DNA from: Patagioenas fasciata | Taxonomy: Eukaryota > Chordata > Aves > Columbiformes > Columbidae | Assembly (NCBI RefSeq): GCF_037038585.1 | Contig: NC_092523.1 | Location: forward strand, 32,031,501-32,095,500 | Length of the DNA: 64,000 bases | Direction of reading: 5' to 3' | Shown: piece by piece, positions 1 through 13,355 of the stretch | How positions within the stretch are numbered: position 1 is the stretch's first letter | Layout: the number at the start of each line of letters is the position of its first letter | The notes under the pieces: generated by a model | The model's database searches: none | Told to the model about the DNA's origin: nothing | What the model saw: only the letters and a program-made list of their open reading frames with translations | Position numbers and translations under genes: made by a program

Positions 1-3000
1 AACTTTTCAGACTCAAATTAATATTGCTGGCATTTCCACTAGCATTTGTAGCTACATGTCAGACCTGCTATTAGTTTTCATGCCCCTGAAAGTAAAACCG
101 CAGCAATGGCCAAAGCTCTGAATACAAATTCAAACATTCTGTTTGATCAATTAGGAGCTCTAACTTAAAATAAGCACCTGGCCTCCAAGCTCTATCTGGA
201 GCTGAGTGAGCTCAAGCCTACAAGTTCCTGTTAAACTGACTGTACATGACTAAGAATTAAATCATAGGATGGACAATCACCTTTATTTTACTGGGTATCC
301 CTTATTTGAAACCTGATGTTTACTAAGAATATACTTAAAATAGATTAGTGTGTTTATCAAAGTCGTGTAAATACTTTTGCTATTACTTCCTATTCAGCTT
401 TTGGCAGTTTCCTTTCAGACTGTGACCAGAAGCTGTGGAGTGTCCTCTGCAATGTCCATGGGTGCTTATTCCTGCTGCCATCCTTGCAACACTACAATAG
501 CAATCAGGCAACACATGTCAGGTCCTCCCACCTGTTCATGTGAAAATTAATCTTGCAATAACAACAATAACAAAAAAAAAAAAATAGATTTCAGACATCC
601 TCTAACAGCAAGCAAGAGGTGACAGGTATGTGCAGCTTAAAGCAGGAAGAACAACAGGACAATTAATTTCAATGGCAGCCTGCAATATGCCAGCTGAAGC
701 CACAGGTCAAGATACAGATGTAGAGTTTTAACAGCAAGATTAAGTCAATTATAAGTGCTGACTTCTAAAATTAGGTTACATCCTATCTTTTTACGCTCAT
801 GTCCTATTGCTTACTGAAACACATTTAGTAACCCTAACTAAAATCTTATTTGGATCGTAGCTGTTAAAAATTATCAAGGGATTTCCTTAAAGGTGCAATC
901 AGAATTTTTTGTTTAAAAAAAAATTTCAAAAGTGTTTTGCTTACATTTGAAATATACAGAAATAAACCAAGAAAGTATCAGACATATAAAGATTTCTAAA
1001 GAAAAATTACATTTCACTTCATTGGCATATATCGTCCTAGTTTTGACAGGATATCAACTATACAACCAGATAAATTAATTATATTTCTTTGTCCGCCATC
1101 TTATTTTGTGACAACTGACCTTCTCTTGTCCTTAATGCATACCATCATTGCTGTTGGCTTTACAAACATATGGAACACATAGACCACCTACTAACCTTTC
1201 CATTTTGTTTCCACACTTAACAGGAAGATGAGGCACCAGCTTTTTGTCCCACATGCAACACCTGAACTCGACATTTAGACTATTCTAACACTTGGATTCC
1301 CTTCTAAGGCAGGGGAATTACTGTTAGTTAAGTTTTGCAGGTGGCAAAGTCTCTTATTCTCTGTTGCTGTTGCCTTATTGTGTAGGATATAGTAGTTACC
1401 TAAGTTGCTATGATAGCTTCTTGGATTACCTGGTCAGTAAACAGCACAGCATAACAGGCAGAAGCCTGAAGGGTTTAGATTTTCAATAGGAGATTATAAT
1501 TAGTTAAATTCTAGTTAAATTTATGACTATCAGCATTATTCGGGTTTTTTATCACTATTATTCCCTTTGCTTCAGTACAAATGGTAGCAAAGTCCAGGAC
1601 AAAAAAGTACCTGGCCCAGAAAGCAGCTGCTATATCTGCAAACAGAACCATCCAAAACACAAGATCATCTGAGTTAAACCTCTTTCTCTGATGTCACACT
1701 CTGTAAAAGCATGTAAATAGTATAAATATATTAAGACAGATATTTAGTGTATTTATTATTTATTAGGAGAGCTATTTGTCACTATAGCACTTCATAATGT
1801 GAAACAAGAGCACAAGTATCACTTCACTGTGGGCAGTATATTTTTGTAACCACAACTGAGGAACTGTGGCTCATTTGACGAATAATACAGATTTGCCCAT
1901 TGATTGAATAAATATTCTCATCTCAGAATTCCAATCATTATCTGGAAGGCTGGCTGTGTTTCTGAAGAGAAATAAGTAAATGCTTTGAAATTGTGTTAAA
2001 ATTGAGAGCGCCACACTATGATGAGTACTGCTTTATATTACAAGGTGTTATACTCACTAGTCAATTCCCTCTCTCTCAAATGAAATGAATTGAACTCTAG
2101 CTTCAAATCCATGAAAGGAACCTCATACATCCAAATATTGAAGAACTAAGTTCTTTTCAGAGACTTGTATTGCTATACCTGCATTAAATTTCACTTCAGG
2201 AGATGCCAACAAAAATATTTTACTGCTTTCTCCCTCAGGTGTTTTGCAGTAGTTCTTAAAACCAGAAACATATCCATCTGTAATGTATTAATTCTACCTC
2301 CATGATGGGGAAATCTGAAAATGGATGAGTATATACCAGGCTGAAAGAAAGAACTTTTATTTATAGCTTCTTCTATGTGAATGGTAATACCTTTTGGTCC
2401 TGATTTACTGAATACTACACCAAAGAATCCCTGCAAATAAAATGAAATTTTTAAGAAAGACATTTACTGTAAACTCTGCTTATCATTCATTTCCCTGTTG
2501 ATACAACTGTATCTGATAAGGCACAAATTTTGACTTGCAAATAACTTATATGATAGACTAATCATAAAATGATTTCTAAAAGTACAGGAAATGTTCTTAC
2601 AGAAACCTAATATCCAGAATTGAAGCTTTCAGTGAACCTCTATATGTAAATAGAGAGAGGAAATAAAACACAGAAAATCCATTGAACAGAGAATGCATTT
2701 GGTTTTGATCAATTCCAGAAGAATAGGAGAATTTATAGGTCCAGAAAAGGGAAAAAAAAAATATGAATGCAAGCAGATAAATAACTTTATATTGTAACAC
2801 GGTAGAATAGGGACATTTTGTCACCAGAACATTCTAAAAATAAGAAGATGAACTTGAGCTAAATCTGGACATGAACTAGTAGAAAAAATTCAAGAAATTA
2901 GTCTAACATCAGAAAACTAGTCACATTAGGAAAGTTGGAAACTAAGGCCCACAAAGCAAACGCTTTGCAACTCTGCTTCAACTAGCAAACAGTATAATAA

Positions 3001-6000
3001 ATATGAGCATGGTGAAGACAGATATGCGTTCACTGGAGTTTGCAAAGAATATGAAAAAAATTTGGAAATGCGTAAATTGCTCCACACATCTAATGTGGTA
3101 ACTCTGAAAGCTACCAGCAACAAGCTAAAGATACCATGCTGAACCTGATACCTTATATAAAGCTCAATATCATTAATTCTCCTTGCAAGAGAGGTGGCCT
3201 GAATACAAAAACTATTAACTGGGTATTATTTTAACAGAATTACCAGTTTAACTAATTTTAAAATCCTAAATACTATTCAGAAATCACCCATGTTGGTTTT
3301 ATTTTCCCAAAAACTTCCAAAGCTTCGTAACTGTTACAACTGATTTTTTGTCAAATAAAATTAGTTTGATAACTGACAATTTAGAATTCAGGGCCTGAGG
3401 TAAAATAAAGAGAAATAAAATTAAGTAGTACAAGGGCTACCCCAAAGATGTTATTTTCTAGTTTCATTTTAAAATCTCTTTTTTTTTTTTCTTAAATTGA
3501 TATAAAATGTCCAGATTTGTTGTAGTATGTAGTAGTAGTCAAATTCACGTGTCCATTCATAGAACCAAATCCATTTACCAAGAATATGTGCACCTTTTCT
3601 TAGCACTCACCAGTGTTAACTCTGAAACATTAACACCAATACTAACTTCCACTCTCTATCTTACAATTTCTCTATCTGAAAATAATGCTGTAGAAATAAG
3701 AATTAGACTGATAATGCTGTTGGGCTTCATCACAGACAATGAACAGCGTTGAAAATAAATGCAGGTTTACTCTAACTTCCTGGCTTTAAATCTTGGAGAG
3801 TTACAGTTTCTTCAAGAATGTTGCAAAAACTTGAAATTTTGTTGACTTAAAAACTGTAAATTTAACGTTGCAGGGAACTATTAACACCTGAGGAGGGACT
3901 GAATATATCTAATAGATTCATTAAATTTGATGTGTTGAGACTTGTTATTTCAAAGAATCACCAAAAGCAAGGTCCTGCGAAGGAAACTTTGCCAGTAACT
4001 GGCCAAATAACATTACCTAGCATGACAGGAAATCAGCACATGGCAACAAGCCAACTTCTAAAGCTTTCATCAGCAGTTTTAATCACCAAAGATGATTATT
4101 CCAGCTTTAAGAAGCTTACGTGATTTATCTTCATGGGTTTGACAGAAGAAAGTCAGCAGTCATTTTGAGAGAGGCACTACTGTTGTGCTCTGTGATATTT
4201 TAGACTGTCAGGAAGTAGTACAACGTACGTGATATACTCTGTGTAATCCTTACATTCCTGATTGTATAAGGCACAACAGAAAAGCTCTATGTGATGATGA
4301 CCACATGCTTAAGTGTGAAATTGGACATAATGCCGGACTAGTGCTCTCCTTTTCTCTCCTCCACGTTGTAATTACATGTTATGAAAATGCAGAACAGTCT
4401 ATGACGGAAAGAGAAAGGTTCATTTCTTCCTCTTAGAAAGGTTACAAGAAAGTCATACTTTCTCAGTAGACCATTTATTCCTGTTTTGAAAGGCCTAATG
4501 TAAAGAAGTAATTTCTTAAGAAGCTCATAACACAGAAATAATCAATGGACTTTTGCTGCAAAATACATTAGATTATGTGAAATACATTTATCATGACAGA
4601 GACCACATGCCAACCACAGAACAGACACTGCGCAGATCTGAAAATAGGGGATTATCACAATTCCCTAAGCAACTGGCTCCAATCTCGCCCTGAGAGGCAT
4701 CCTGCTTCCATGCCCCCTTCTCCTGAGGTCACTACGCTCCTCTGTGCCCCAGTGAAGTGGTACTGACCACAATGGTAAAGTCACTGAGTCACAGGACATG
4801 GCAGCAGCTTTCGCTTGCTATCACTTCTATTCTCAAAGCAAGCAGCGCTCTCCCTAGTTTATTAGGTAATGAATTCCCCAGGATACTAGATTTTCCAGAA
4901 TATGCATAATAGATTTCATAAAGTCGAAAACAAGCGAAAATTATGTACCTCACTTATAAGGCTATTTTATGCATATTGTAATTCAAGGATATTTCCCACA
5001 GGCAGCAGAGACAGATAGGATTCATAAGGAAATGTAAATAAATACTCATAAAATACAAGTATTCAGAACTACTGTGTGTTAAAATCACCACTAAATTTTA
5101 AAATTCATCATTCAATACAAGTACTTTAGTGGGTAGGAAAAAAATAGTTAAATAATTACAGTTCCTAATCTAAGGAATGGACAACATGGGTCTGTTGTAA
5201 CTTAGAAGAAATGATGAAGCACGAAGGATTGCTGAAGGAAACTGTAAGAGAAACACACAGTTTCGCAGTAAATACCATCATCATTGTTCCATCAGAAATT
5301 ATAGCACAGTGAGAGTAGGTGGCAACAACATGGGTTTAGATGTTTAGAATTTGAAGAACAGTGTTGTAATTCATATAAATGGTACAGATTTACTTTTGCC
5401 TGCCTTTGGGGCTGTTGAAATACTTTATTTCTTCTGCTCTGTCCATTCACTCCTTGGTTTAATCCCCTTCCATAAGGTGCTGCAACACTGCTCATACACA
5501 GGAAGCCCGGCTTCACGATGACAGCTGCAAAACTGACACCTCTTCCACTTTGCACCTGCTTTATACACGTGAAAACAACTCCCTTCACAACTATATGGTC
5601 TTAAGTGAAACAGTGTGCATAAAAGTGTGCCCACACCACCAGGTAGGAACTGAGAATTTCATGGCTAGTTGTCTTCCACCATCCCTTTATGTCACCTTCT
5701 TTCACTACAACCATCAGGAAGCCCAAAATACTGTTACAAACTAATAATATATTTCTGAAACAAAAAATGGCTTTCATTTAACATAAGAGCTTAAAGTTGA
5801 CTTCAGTCAATTAACAACATCTTTTCTAAGTCTTACTTTTAAATTATAGAAGTTCTAGAACTAAGGAATTAAAATGTGCTAACATGCTGTTGATAGCTTT
5901 TGTTTAATAGAATTTCCTTGAGATATTTTGAGGTGAAAAAGCACAAATTCACATGCAGAGGGAATTATCATTTATATCTTTAGCATGTTAAAACTTCAAA

Positions 6001-9000
6001 AGTTTTCTCGTATACACCGAAGTACAACACATTGTTTTCTCTACTTTTACATCTGATCTCTCACAACCGTAATCATCTAGGATTACCATTAAACTTGTAC
6101 ATGTTTTGAGGAGGCTAATCTTACTGCAGTTTGAAGTAGAAAGGGTTCGACATTAAAGTCTGCATGGATAGTCCATTTCCTATTAGAACTCATGCAAGCT
6201 ACCTGTCCTTTGAGGCTCTGATTTTGCAGCTGTCATCTTTCCTAGCATTTGGGCAATGAAGGAATCTTTTGTTCTATGGAAAAGTGGTGCATTGTTCCCT
6301 ACTCAGGTGCCCAGAACGAAATATATAAGGCAATACAATGAGCTTCTCTGCAGAGTGGCTTAAAGGGTTTTTTCCTTATGGAAGATTTTTCACTGAATGA
6401 AACCTTCCTTGTGCAGGCTAAGAAAAATTGCAACTTTGTATTCAAGATCTTGAGATACATGATAAAGATTTCAAAATATTTTTAAATGGAATTAGGTGTC
6501 CAAGCCAAATCTAGTCTCTTTACATAGTTACAACAGTAAACAGAATGGTTTTATTTTGCCTGAGCTATCCCCACACTTTGTTTATTTCAACAATAATATC
6601 CAGGTTATTTCCAGACATTTCCAAAACACTATTCAGCTGCTTTTATTTATTCTGGTTGCTAATAAGAAATCATCACCCTGTGAGTTTCCCTTGGCTTGCT
6701 CCCCCTGAATTGCTTATTTTTTGTTTATTTCATATACATTTTTAATCTGTCCCCTTACAGAATGGGGCTGTCTCATCACCTCTAACTCACATTAAGTTCA
6801 TAAAAACAAAATTAATTACAAAGAGCAATCAATTGTCTGTGGAAGCAATTCCCTGAGGAACACATTGCCTGATTTTTTATATTCTCACATGTATGTTCAC
6901 CTCCCTACAAGAAGATTTAATAAGTTATACAAAACTCTCTAGAAAGAAAAGAGATTACTCTGAGGAGAAACTTTCTTCATTCTCAAGGGAGAGAAAATGT
7001 CAAAGCACAGGTGTGGTATGTGAAAAAATGAGAGTTAGATCAAGGAGGCAAGAACCTTTAACTCATGCAGAAACAGTAAGTCTGCATTAGCATTTTTGTT
7101 TGGATTGGGAATGTGCTTTCAGTATATTTCCTAATATACCTCAGTTACCATGCTTCGATTTGCAGCACAGAGTTGTCTCAGACCACACAGACTGTACCCT
7201 TTTAAATGAAACTAAACCGGGAGATGTGCATCTTGTTAATGCCAACACAAACCTGGGTCAGGGTGTTCCAACCACTAGCTGATGGGCACAGCATGGATTT
7301 TTCGGTCCTCAAAATCAATTTATTTTCTTTCCAGATCTGTTTATATTCTGCTTCACTGCTTGTCAGTATGTGGTGCAAAAGAAGTAAACAATGAAGAGGT
7401 TATGTGAAATCAAGGGTACTTGCTGGGCAGGAAAAGGTGTTGCACAGTATTTGATGACACTGAGTAGGCCACCAAACCAACTGAAGCAAAAAACTGCCAA
7501 AAAAAACACAGAGTTATCAGGAAGAGAGTTAAGTATATGCCATCTTTATTTCTAGTCTATTTGGCTGTCCCTTTCTACTGAAAGAATCAGCTATTCTTGT
7601 TCTCATTTTAATAAAAATTGGCTCCTCTAAAGAAAACTCAGAGGCTTTTAAAATCAGGAACTCACTGTAAAGCAAAAATCTATGCATACCCACCTCAAAG
7701 TCTTGCTTGACCATGGATCTCATTGCACAAACATCTCTACAGGGTTGCTGTGCCAACCTGAAACACAACTCGCAAAAGCCTAGGGGCAGCCTCCATGCTG
7801 CAGGAACAAAGGCTGAAGGAAAACAGCACACAGATGAGAGTTTCACTGAGCACAAAACACCGCAGATGTTCTGGAAACATCCAGGCCAATGTCATTTTGC
7901 CAGAAGCCCCATGAGCTAGGAACAGCTTCTGGAATGAAAGTGGCTTAAAGCTCCTTATCTCATTTACATTAACTGAACCCCACCCATGTAGGCATGTATG
8001 CTCTGAATTAAAGGGAATAGCATGCAAAAGTACTTGCAATATAAGTTCTGTTAAATATAAGCTATCAATTGGGCTCCGAAATAGGGTGAAACAAATCATG
8101 TTTAATGAATATATTCTGAATAAATTATTAAGCTCTTTCTTTATCAGGAAAATATGGTGAGGTGTTCTTAAAGGTTATTATATGCATTTCTTAGCTGCAG
8201 GCTGATCAGCAGCATACTCATCTTGACCTCAATGACCCTAAATGTGATAAAAAATAGAAGGGTAGAGAGAGGTCATTAGCTAATTAAGCCCAGAGCTTAC
8301 TGATAGCAACATTTAGTATTTGATAGATGTTCATCCTGACAAGCTGGAGAGGCTATAAAATGTGGTTACCATTAATGAACCTTTGAAGGATGCTTTCTGA
8401 ATTTGTGATAATTAAGTTTATTTACCAGCAAATATAAATATACGTTATAAAACATCCACGGTTCTGTGAAGCAATAAATGGCTCTTGCATCTGCTATATT
8501 GGTGAAAATGCTTAAAAAAGTAGAAGTTATTCAAACCCTGCTAAGGTGTCCTCTGTGGTACATTTCAGTAACACACAATCTCAGTGAAGAACTTTCCTGT
8601 TACCCTACTGTTATTACATACTTATAGGTACAAGGTTTTTTTCTTGCAGGGCATCTCTTTTCCATCCTCTTCTTTTCCTTTTCCCCAAAACTGATTACTC
8701 ATGCAAGCTACAGCATATTTTTCCTCCTTGGCTGTCGTTGTTTTGCCCCAGCTTGCACACTGCTTATTGTTGGATTTCCTCACTTTCGATATCTGACCTA
8801 CAGATGCTCAGAAAGTTTGCTATATCAATTAGCGGATTTATCTTTTAACTCATTAATACTAACATTAATCAATCCTTCTAATTCATTCCCACATTACATA
8901 TTTCAGATCATTAATTTAGTAAGGTTTATTAAAATACTGGAAATAGAGAGCTGACAAGATCAGTCACAGTTACATATGGGAGCAGTAGGTGGGAGAAAAT

Positions 9001-11207
9001 TATCTTCCAGCTTTGCAAAAACCCAATCATCTGCTAATAGAATTTAGGAGGAAACTTCCAAGAAGCACAAGATTTTCCATAATCTTACCTCATAGTGTTT
9101 CTTTAGCAATCCGCAGCCTGGATGGGTGAAACAGCTCCTAATTGAAGAGAAGTGTCTTTTCTGTGTATTTGACTGTGGTATACCTGCAAGGTTAAAAGCA
9201 GACTGGTTAGACTCTCAGCTCTGAAGTACACTATTTGCACCTCAAGACTAGTGAATAAGGTGTAGAAAGATAAATCTGTCTTCTGCTGATGAGGAGCAGT
9301 AAACTTACACCTATACTCACATGGAGTCTGTGATGTGAGGTATGAGAGAAACAATCTTTTACTTATTTTTGGCTGTCACATCATGCAGTTTCAGACTCAG
9401 GGAAATCCAGTCTAATGGTCATCAAGTCAGACATCTCTGCTCCTCATTTCTGCCTCTGCTTGTGCGCTCTAGCCCATTCCTTTGTGTTAATGACTGTGTA
9501 GCTTCAGGGTGTTTCAGCTCAACCAACTGATCTGATAGAAAACTGGTTTTCTGTCAGATCAGCAAACTCAGTTAAGTCATCCTATGAACACATGACTCCA
9601 ATAAATTTATTTGTGTTAATACACACAGCAAACTTCAAAGTTGTGCACTTTTGAAGCTGCTGTAGAGAGTGAGGTGGGAAAACATAGCTAGCAATAAGGA
9701 AAAGCTAGAAACATTCCGTTTGGAAGATTAGCAGATGATAAATTGACATTTGGGGATGATCCTTAGGGGTGTTTTCAGTGAAAAGTTACTATTACAATGA
9801 TCTTTTATTCTCAGTCTGCAAAGAAATGCAAGTAAAACCTTCATTATTTTTCTATATTTGTTTACATATTGAATTTTAGGATAAATAGTAAGGCAATATA
9901 ATAAAATGTTTTAAAAACTGCTTGTATTTCAATCAGTGACAGTTACAAGACTTGTTCTTGTGATTTCCTAGGTTGTCTATAACGTATTTGTATAAGTAAG
10001 GCACTGTTGACTGCGATGTTCAAAAGAAAACTCTATTCATCAAATCCATTAATTATTCCAAGAAATTTAATGAGTGCTCCATACACACAGGAAAGTAGCT
10101 GATGTAAAGTTACTACAGTTTATTGTTACAGAGACTGAGGGTGAGTATCTCTTCCTTTTTCATCAACATTTTGCATTACTCTCGTCTTTTAACAACGGAA
10201 TTCCCCAAAACAGATTCTGCACTTGTAAACTGAGGCTCATTTCCAAACAAATTTTTCAGTTGCTTTTTATCTCTTGACATGTTGAAGTTGTTTTTCAGTG
10301 CTGTATACTGGTCTGTAGTTATTTTAAATAATATTGGCGGGGGGGAGGATTGAGACATCGTTTTAATTCAACTCACAATCAGAGAAACTGCTGTTTACAT
10401 GCAGAGCCCCAAAGCAGTTTAGTGCTTGTTCTGCAAAGGTTTGAATTACTAACATGTAACTGACTTTGTTCAGACACAAATGTCAGCTTTCAATATGAAA
10501 TCAAGTGCAACAGGAATGAGATGAGAACTATAAATCACACACCACATCTTCACTTGAATTAGTTCATTTGCAAGCATCTGCATGTATTTGCCACTACATT
10601 GTGTCGTTGTTGAAATGTAGTATTCCACAGACGATTAGTAGTCTTTAAGAACATTCTTTAGCAAAAGGACCAGAATTAAGGCATGCACTAGACTAATTTT
10701 CTGGTTTTAGCAACATACTTTTTAAGCTCACAACTTTCCCAAATGAATGTATTCTTGCCCACTAACTGTCGCAAGTCCTCCCAATTCTGGTGCTCAGTAA
10801 CCATTAGATACTGATGTCTGTGCAAACATTTATTTATGCTATTTCTCTGGAATAGTCAAATACACTGAAAAAGTTACTCCTGTGACAGTCTAGGCAACTA
10901 GATGACACAGGTTTGTATTCATTTTAAAAAGCAAATAGATACCAAGAAATGCAAACAGATTAAATGGATTCTCTTTATAATATGCTGGAAATTGTGCACA
11001 AGTCAGCCATAATATTTGCTCAGTTACACACACCACCTGAACACATTTCCATTATGACCTATGATTTTTTTTCACCCCTCATACTAAAACTCAGTTGGAT
11101 GTGATGGAGATTTTAAGTACTCTGAAACTGTGCTTACGTTTAATATCTAAGTACATTTTTTAAATTATTGTTTCTCTCTACTGAGGGAAAGTATTTTTGA
11201 AGATACT
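1..11207. other. intergenic sequence, no gene recognised
   Basis: AT-rich sequence with stops in all frames. Open frames are short (below about 120 codons) and match no family I know. A Cys-rich pair of overlapping minus frames at 5292-5634 is the only slightly unusual one. An AT-rich block with homeodomain-like TAATTA motifs lies at about 8,265-8,510. In mammals the sequence downstream of FGF20 leads to MSR1, but no scavenger-receptor, collagen or SRCR exon is seen here. Confidence 0.6.
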
Positions 11208-11311
11208 TATTTATATTTATATTTATATTTATATTTATATTTATATTTATATTTATATTTATATTTATATTTATATTTATATTTATATTTATATTTATAT
11301 TTATATTTATT
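11208..11311. repeat. (TTTATA)n hexanucleotide microsatellite
   Basis: About 17 uninterrupted copies over 104 bp. On the minus strand it reads as an Asn-Ile repeat frame, which is not a gene. Its purity suggests it is length-variable. Confidence 0.97.
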
Positions 11312-13274
11312 AAGAACCATAAACCATAATTTCTATAGAAACCAGAACATGTGTCATAGTAGGAACAGAATTCTACAAATAATCCCTCTGCAGAGACAGT
11401 GACAGTTTTAGCTTGCATTATGTGTGATTTTTGCCTATAAAGTTAAAACCAGAGAAATGACCACATTTGAACTTGACTATGTATGCTCTCCAGGAATGCC
11501 ATTTCCATTAGATTATTCTTATATCCTTAGAAACTTTTAGTTATAAAAAGATCAGGAAATATAAATGACTTCAGTTTATGGAACAAAAATGTCACATTTC
11601 AGCCCAAGAAAGATGTAAAAATGAGAGAAAGGCTGGTTTCTGGCTATTTCTGTCCTGACCATGTTTGCTATCTTTATCTCTGATCATTCATGCTAAAGCT
11701 ATAGTTTGAGCATATTTCTAGCTAGAACATCGGTCAAAAGCATGTTCCGTTCATCTCTGGCACAGCCACATAAACACCATTCTGTATTTTGCAATCTTCA
11801 AGTGATACTCTTTGGCCTCCAAGGCTAAAGGGCTCAGATGCCTTCAGATCTGTGTGCATCAATTTCTGTACCTTGAACTACAGGAGAAATTTTTCATAGG
11901 AAAAACTACATTTGCATACTCAGTATGGAGAGGACACAACATATACTGAGTGCTTAGTGTCTTTTATTCATTTTACTAACAAGCTGGGCTTTTAAATCAC
12001 ACGCTATCTTCTGGACTAATAATTCACTTTATTTGCTTCACCTTGCATGACCAATTACTTTTCTATGAGAAGCAGCTCACAAGAAATACTACTGAAATCC
12101 TTCTCATTTGCCTAAGCTTTAGTATTTCAGACCACCTTGCAGGTTGCCTTCCTTTGAAGAGAAATATATGTAAATCTATTGAAGGTTTACAATTGTCACT
12201 GGAAGAGTTCTGAGGTTAACAAGCTTTTCTGTAACCCTATCAACTTGTAATTTCCCTCCATTTCAAATGTCGGCAGGCAAATTTTGTGCATCTCAACAGT
12301 TTTGCACCACCAGTGCTTTAGCTTAAGCTGCTGTATTTTCTACCAGGTTAACCGTTGTTCTTTGATCTCTGTGAGACCCTGTCAGGTGGAAGTTCTCTTA
12401 AATCCTTGGATTTCTTTGGGCTCTGTTTGGCTTCACAATAACATCCCCAGTAACTGTGCACACCCATCCCTACTGTTGGTTTGGTTTTTTGTTTGTTTGG
12501 TGTATTTAGGTTTGGTTTGGTTTCATTTTGTTTTCAGAGAAATACCTGAAGAGTTAATGGTCAAGGAGGTGCAGGTAAAAGGCAGCCAAACAGATAGCAT
12601 ACCTCTACTATGTAATCTAATACTTACTATAAAGAAAATGTTAAGCCTTCTTGCAAAATACAGAGATGGAAAAATAGCCTTCACTCACAAACACTCAAAA
12701 AATAGCATCACTTTTAATAGCGAAGTAATAATATAAAGAAAGAAGGTTTGCTTTATTTTTCTAAGTACAGGAAAGTCTACAAGAGGAACCAACTGGAGAA
12801 ACCCATTATACGGGTTTGGGGATTTTTCAGCTTAAGACCTTTTACTCAATTTTTTGTGCAATAAGTTTGCAGATGCATGACAGCATTGAAGAGTTTATTT
12901 ATTAACTTTAAGACTACAATTTACAATCTACTGTATTATTGTCATGAGTAACTAACTCTCCCTCCACACTGTAGGAGGCTGTCTCATTCTCTGTTTTCTG
13001 GTGATATTTTTACATATGCTATTGCCACATGAGTAAGTATTTTTACCCCTGTTTCTGAAGTGTATTTCTCCTTACCTGGAGATCCTTGCATCATGTTTCA
13101 TTTTGTAGTGTCAATGTGCTTTAATGTTTTCTCCCTTTTCCATTAACGTTCTCCAAGTTTGCACAATTCATTGAACAACAATAAATTGTAACAGATTCAC
13201 ACAGGACAGAAAAAATACAGCAGTGTCATCTCCATTTCATTTGAAGCTGTTTCTCCACACTTCTGCTTTAGAAA

Positions 13275-13355
13275 GATATGGCCACACTAGATCAAACCAG
13301 AAGAATTATCTAATCCACTTTCCTCTCTAAAAGTGACCAGTAACAGCTGCCTAAC
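13275..13355. repeat. possible ancient interspersed repeat fragment
   Basis: The wording GGCCACACTAGATCAAACC ... TCTAATCCACTTTCCT ... GTGACCAGTAACAGCTGCCT resembles an old amniote interspersed repeat I know from reptile and bird genomes. The family cannot be named from memory with certainty. Confidence 0.3.

Noticed and set aside
11140..11418. Minus-strand frame with Asn-Ile repeats
   Set aside because: It is simply the TTTATA microsatellite read in frame.
12284..12736. 150-codon plus-strand frame
   Set aside because: No domain, no splice or promoter context, and low-complexity runs from TTTGGTTTGG repeats; treated as chance.
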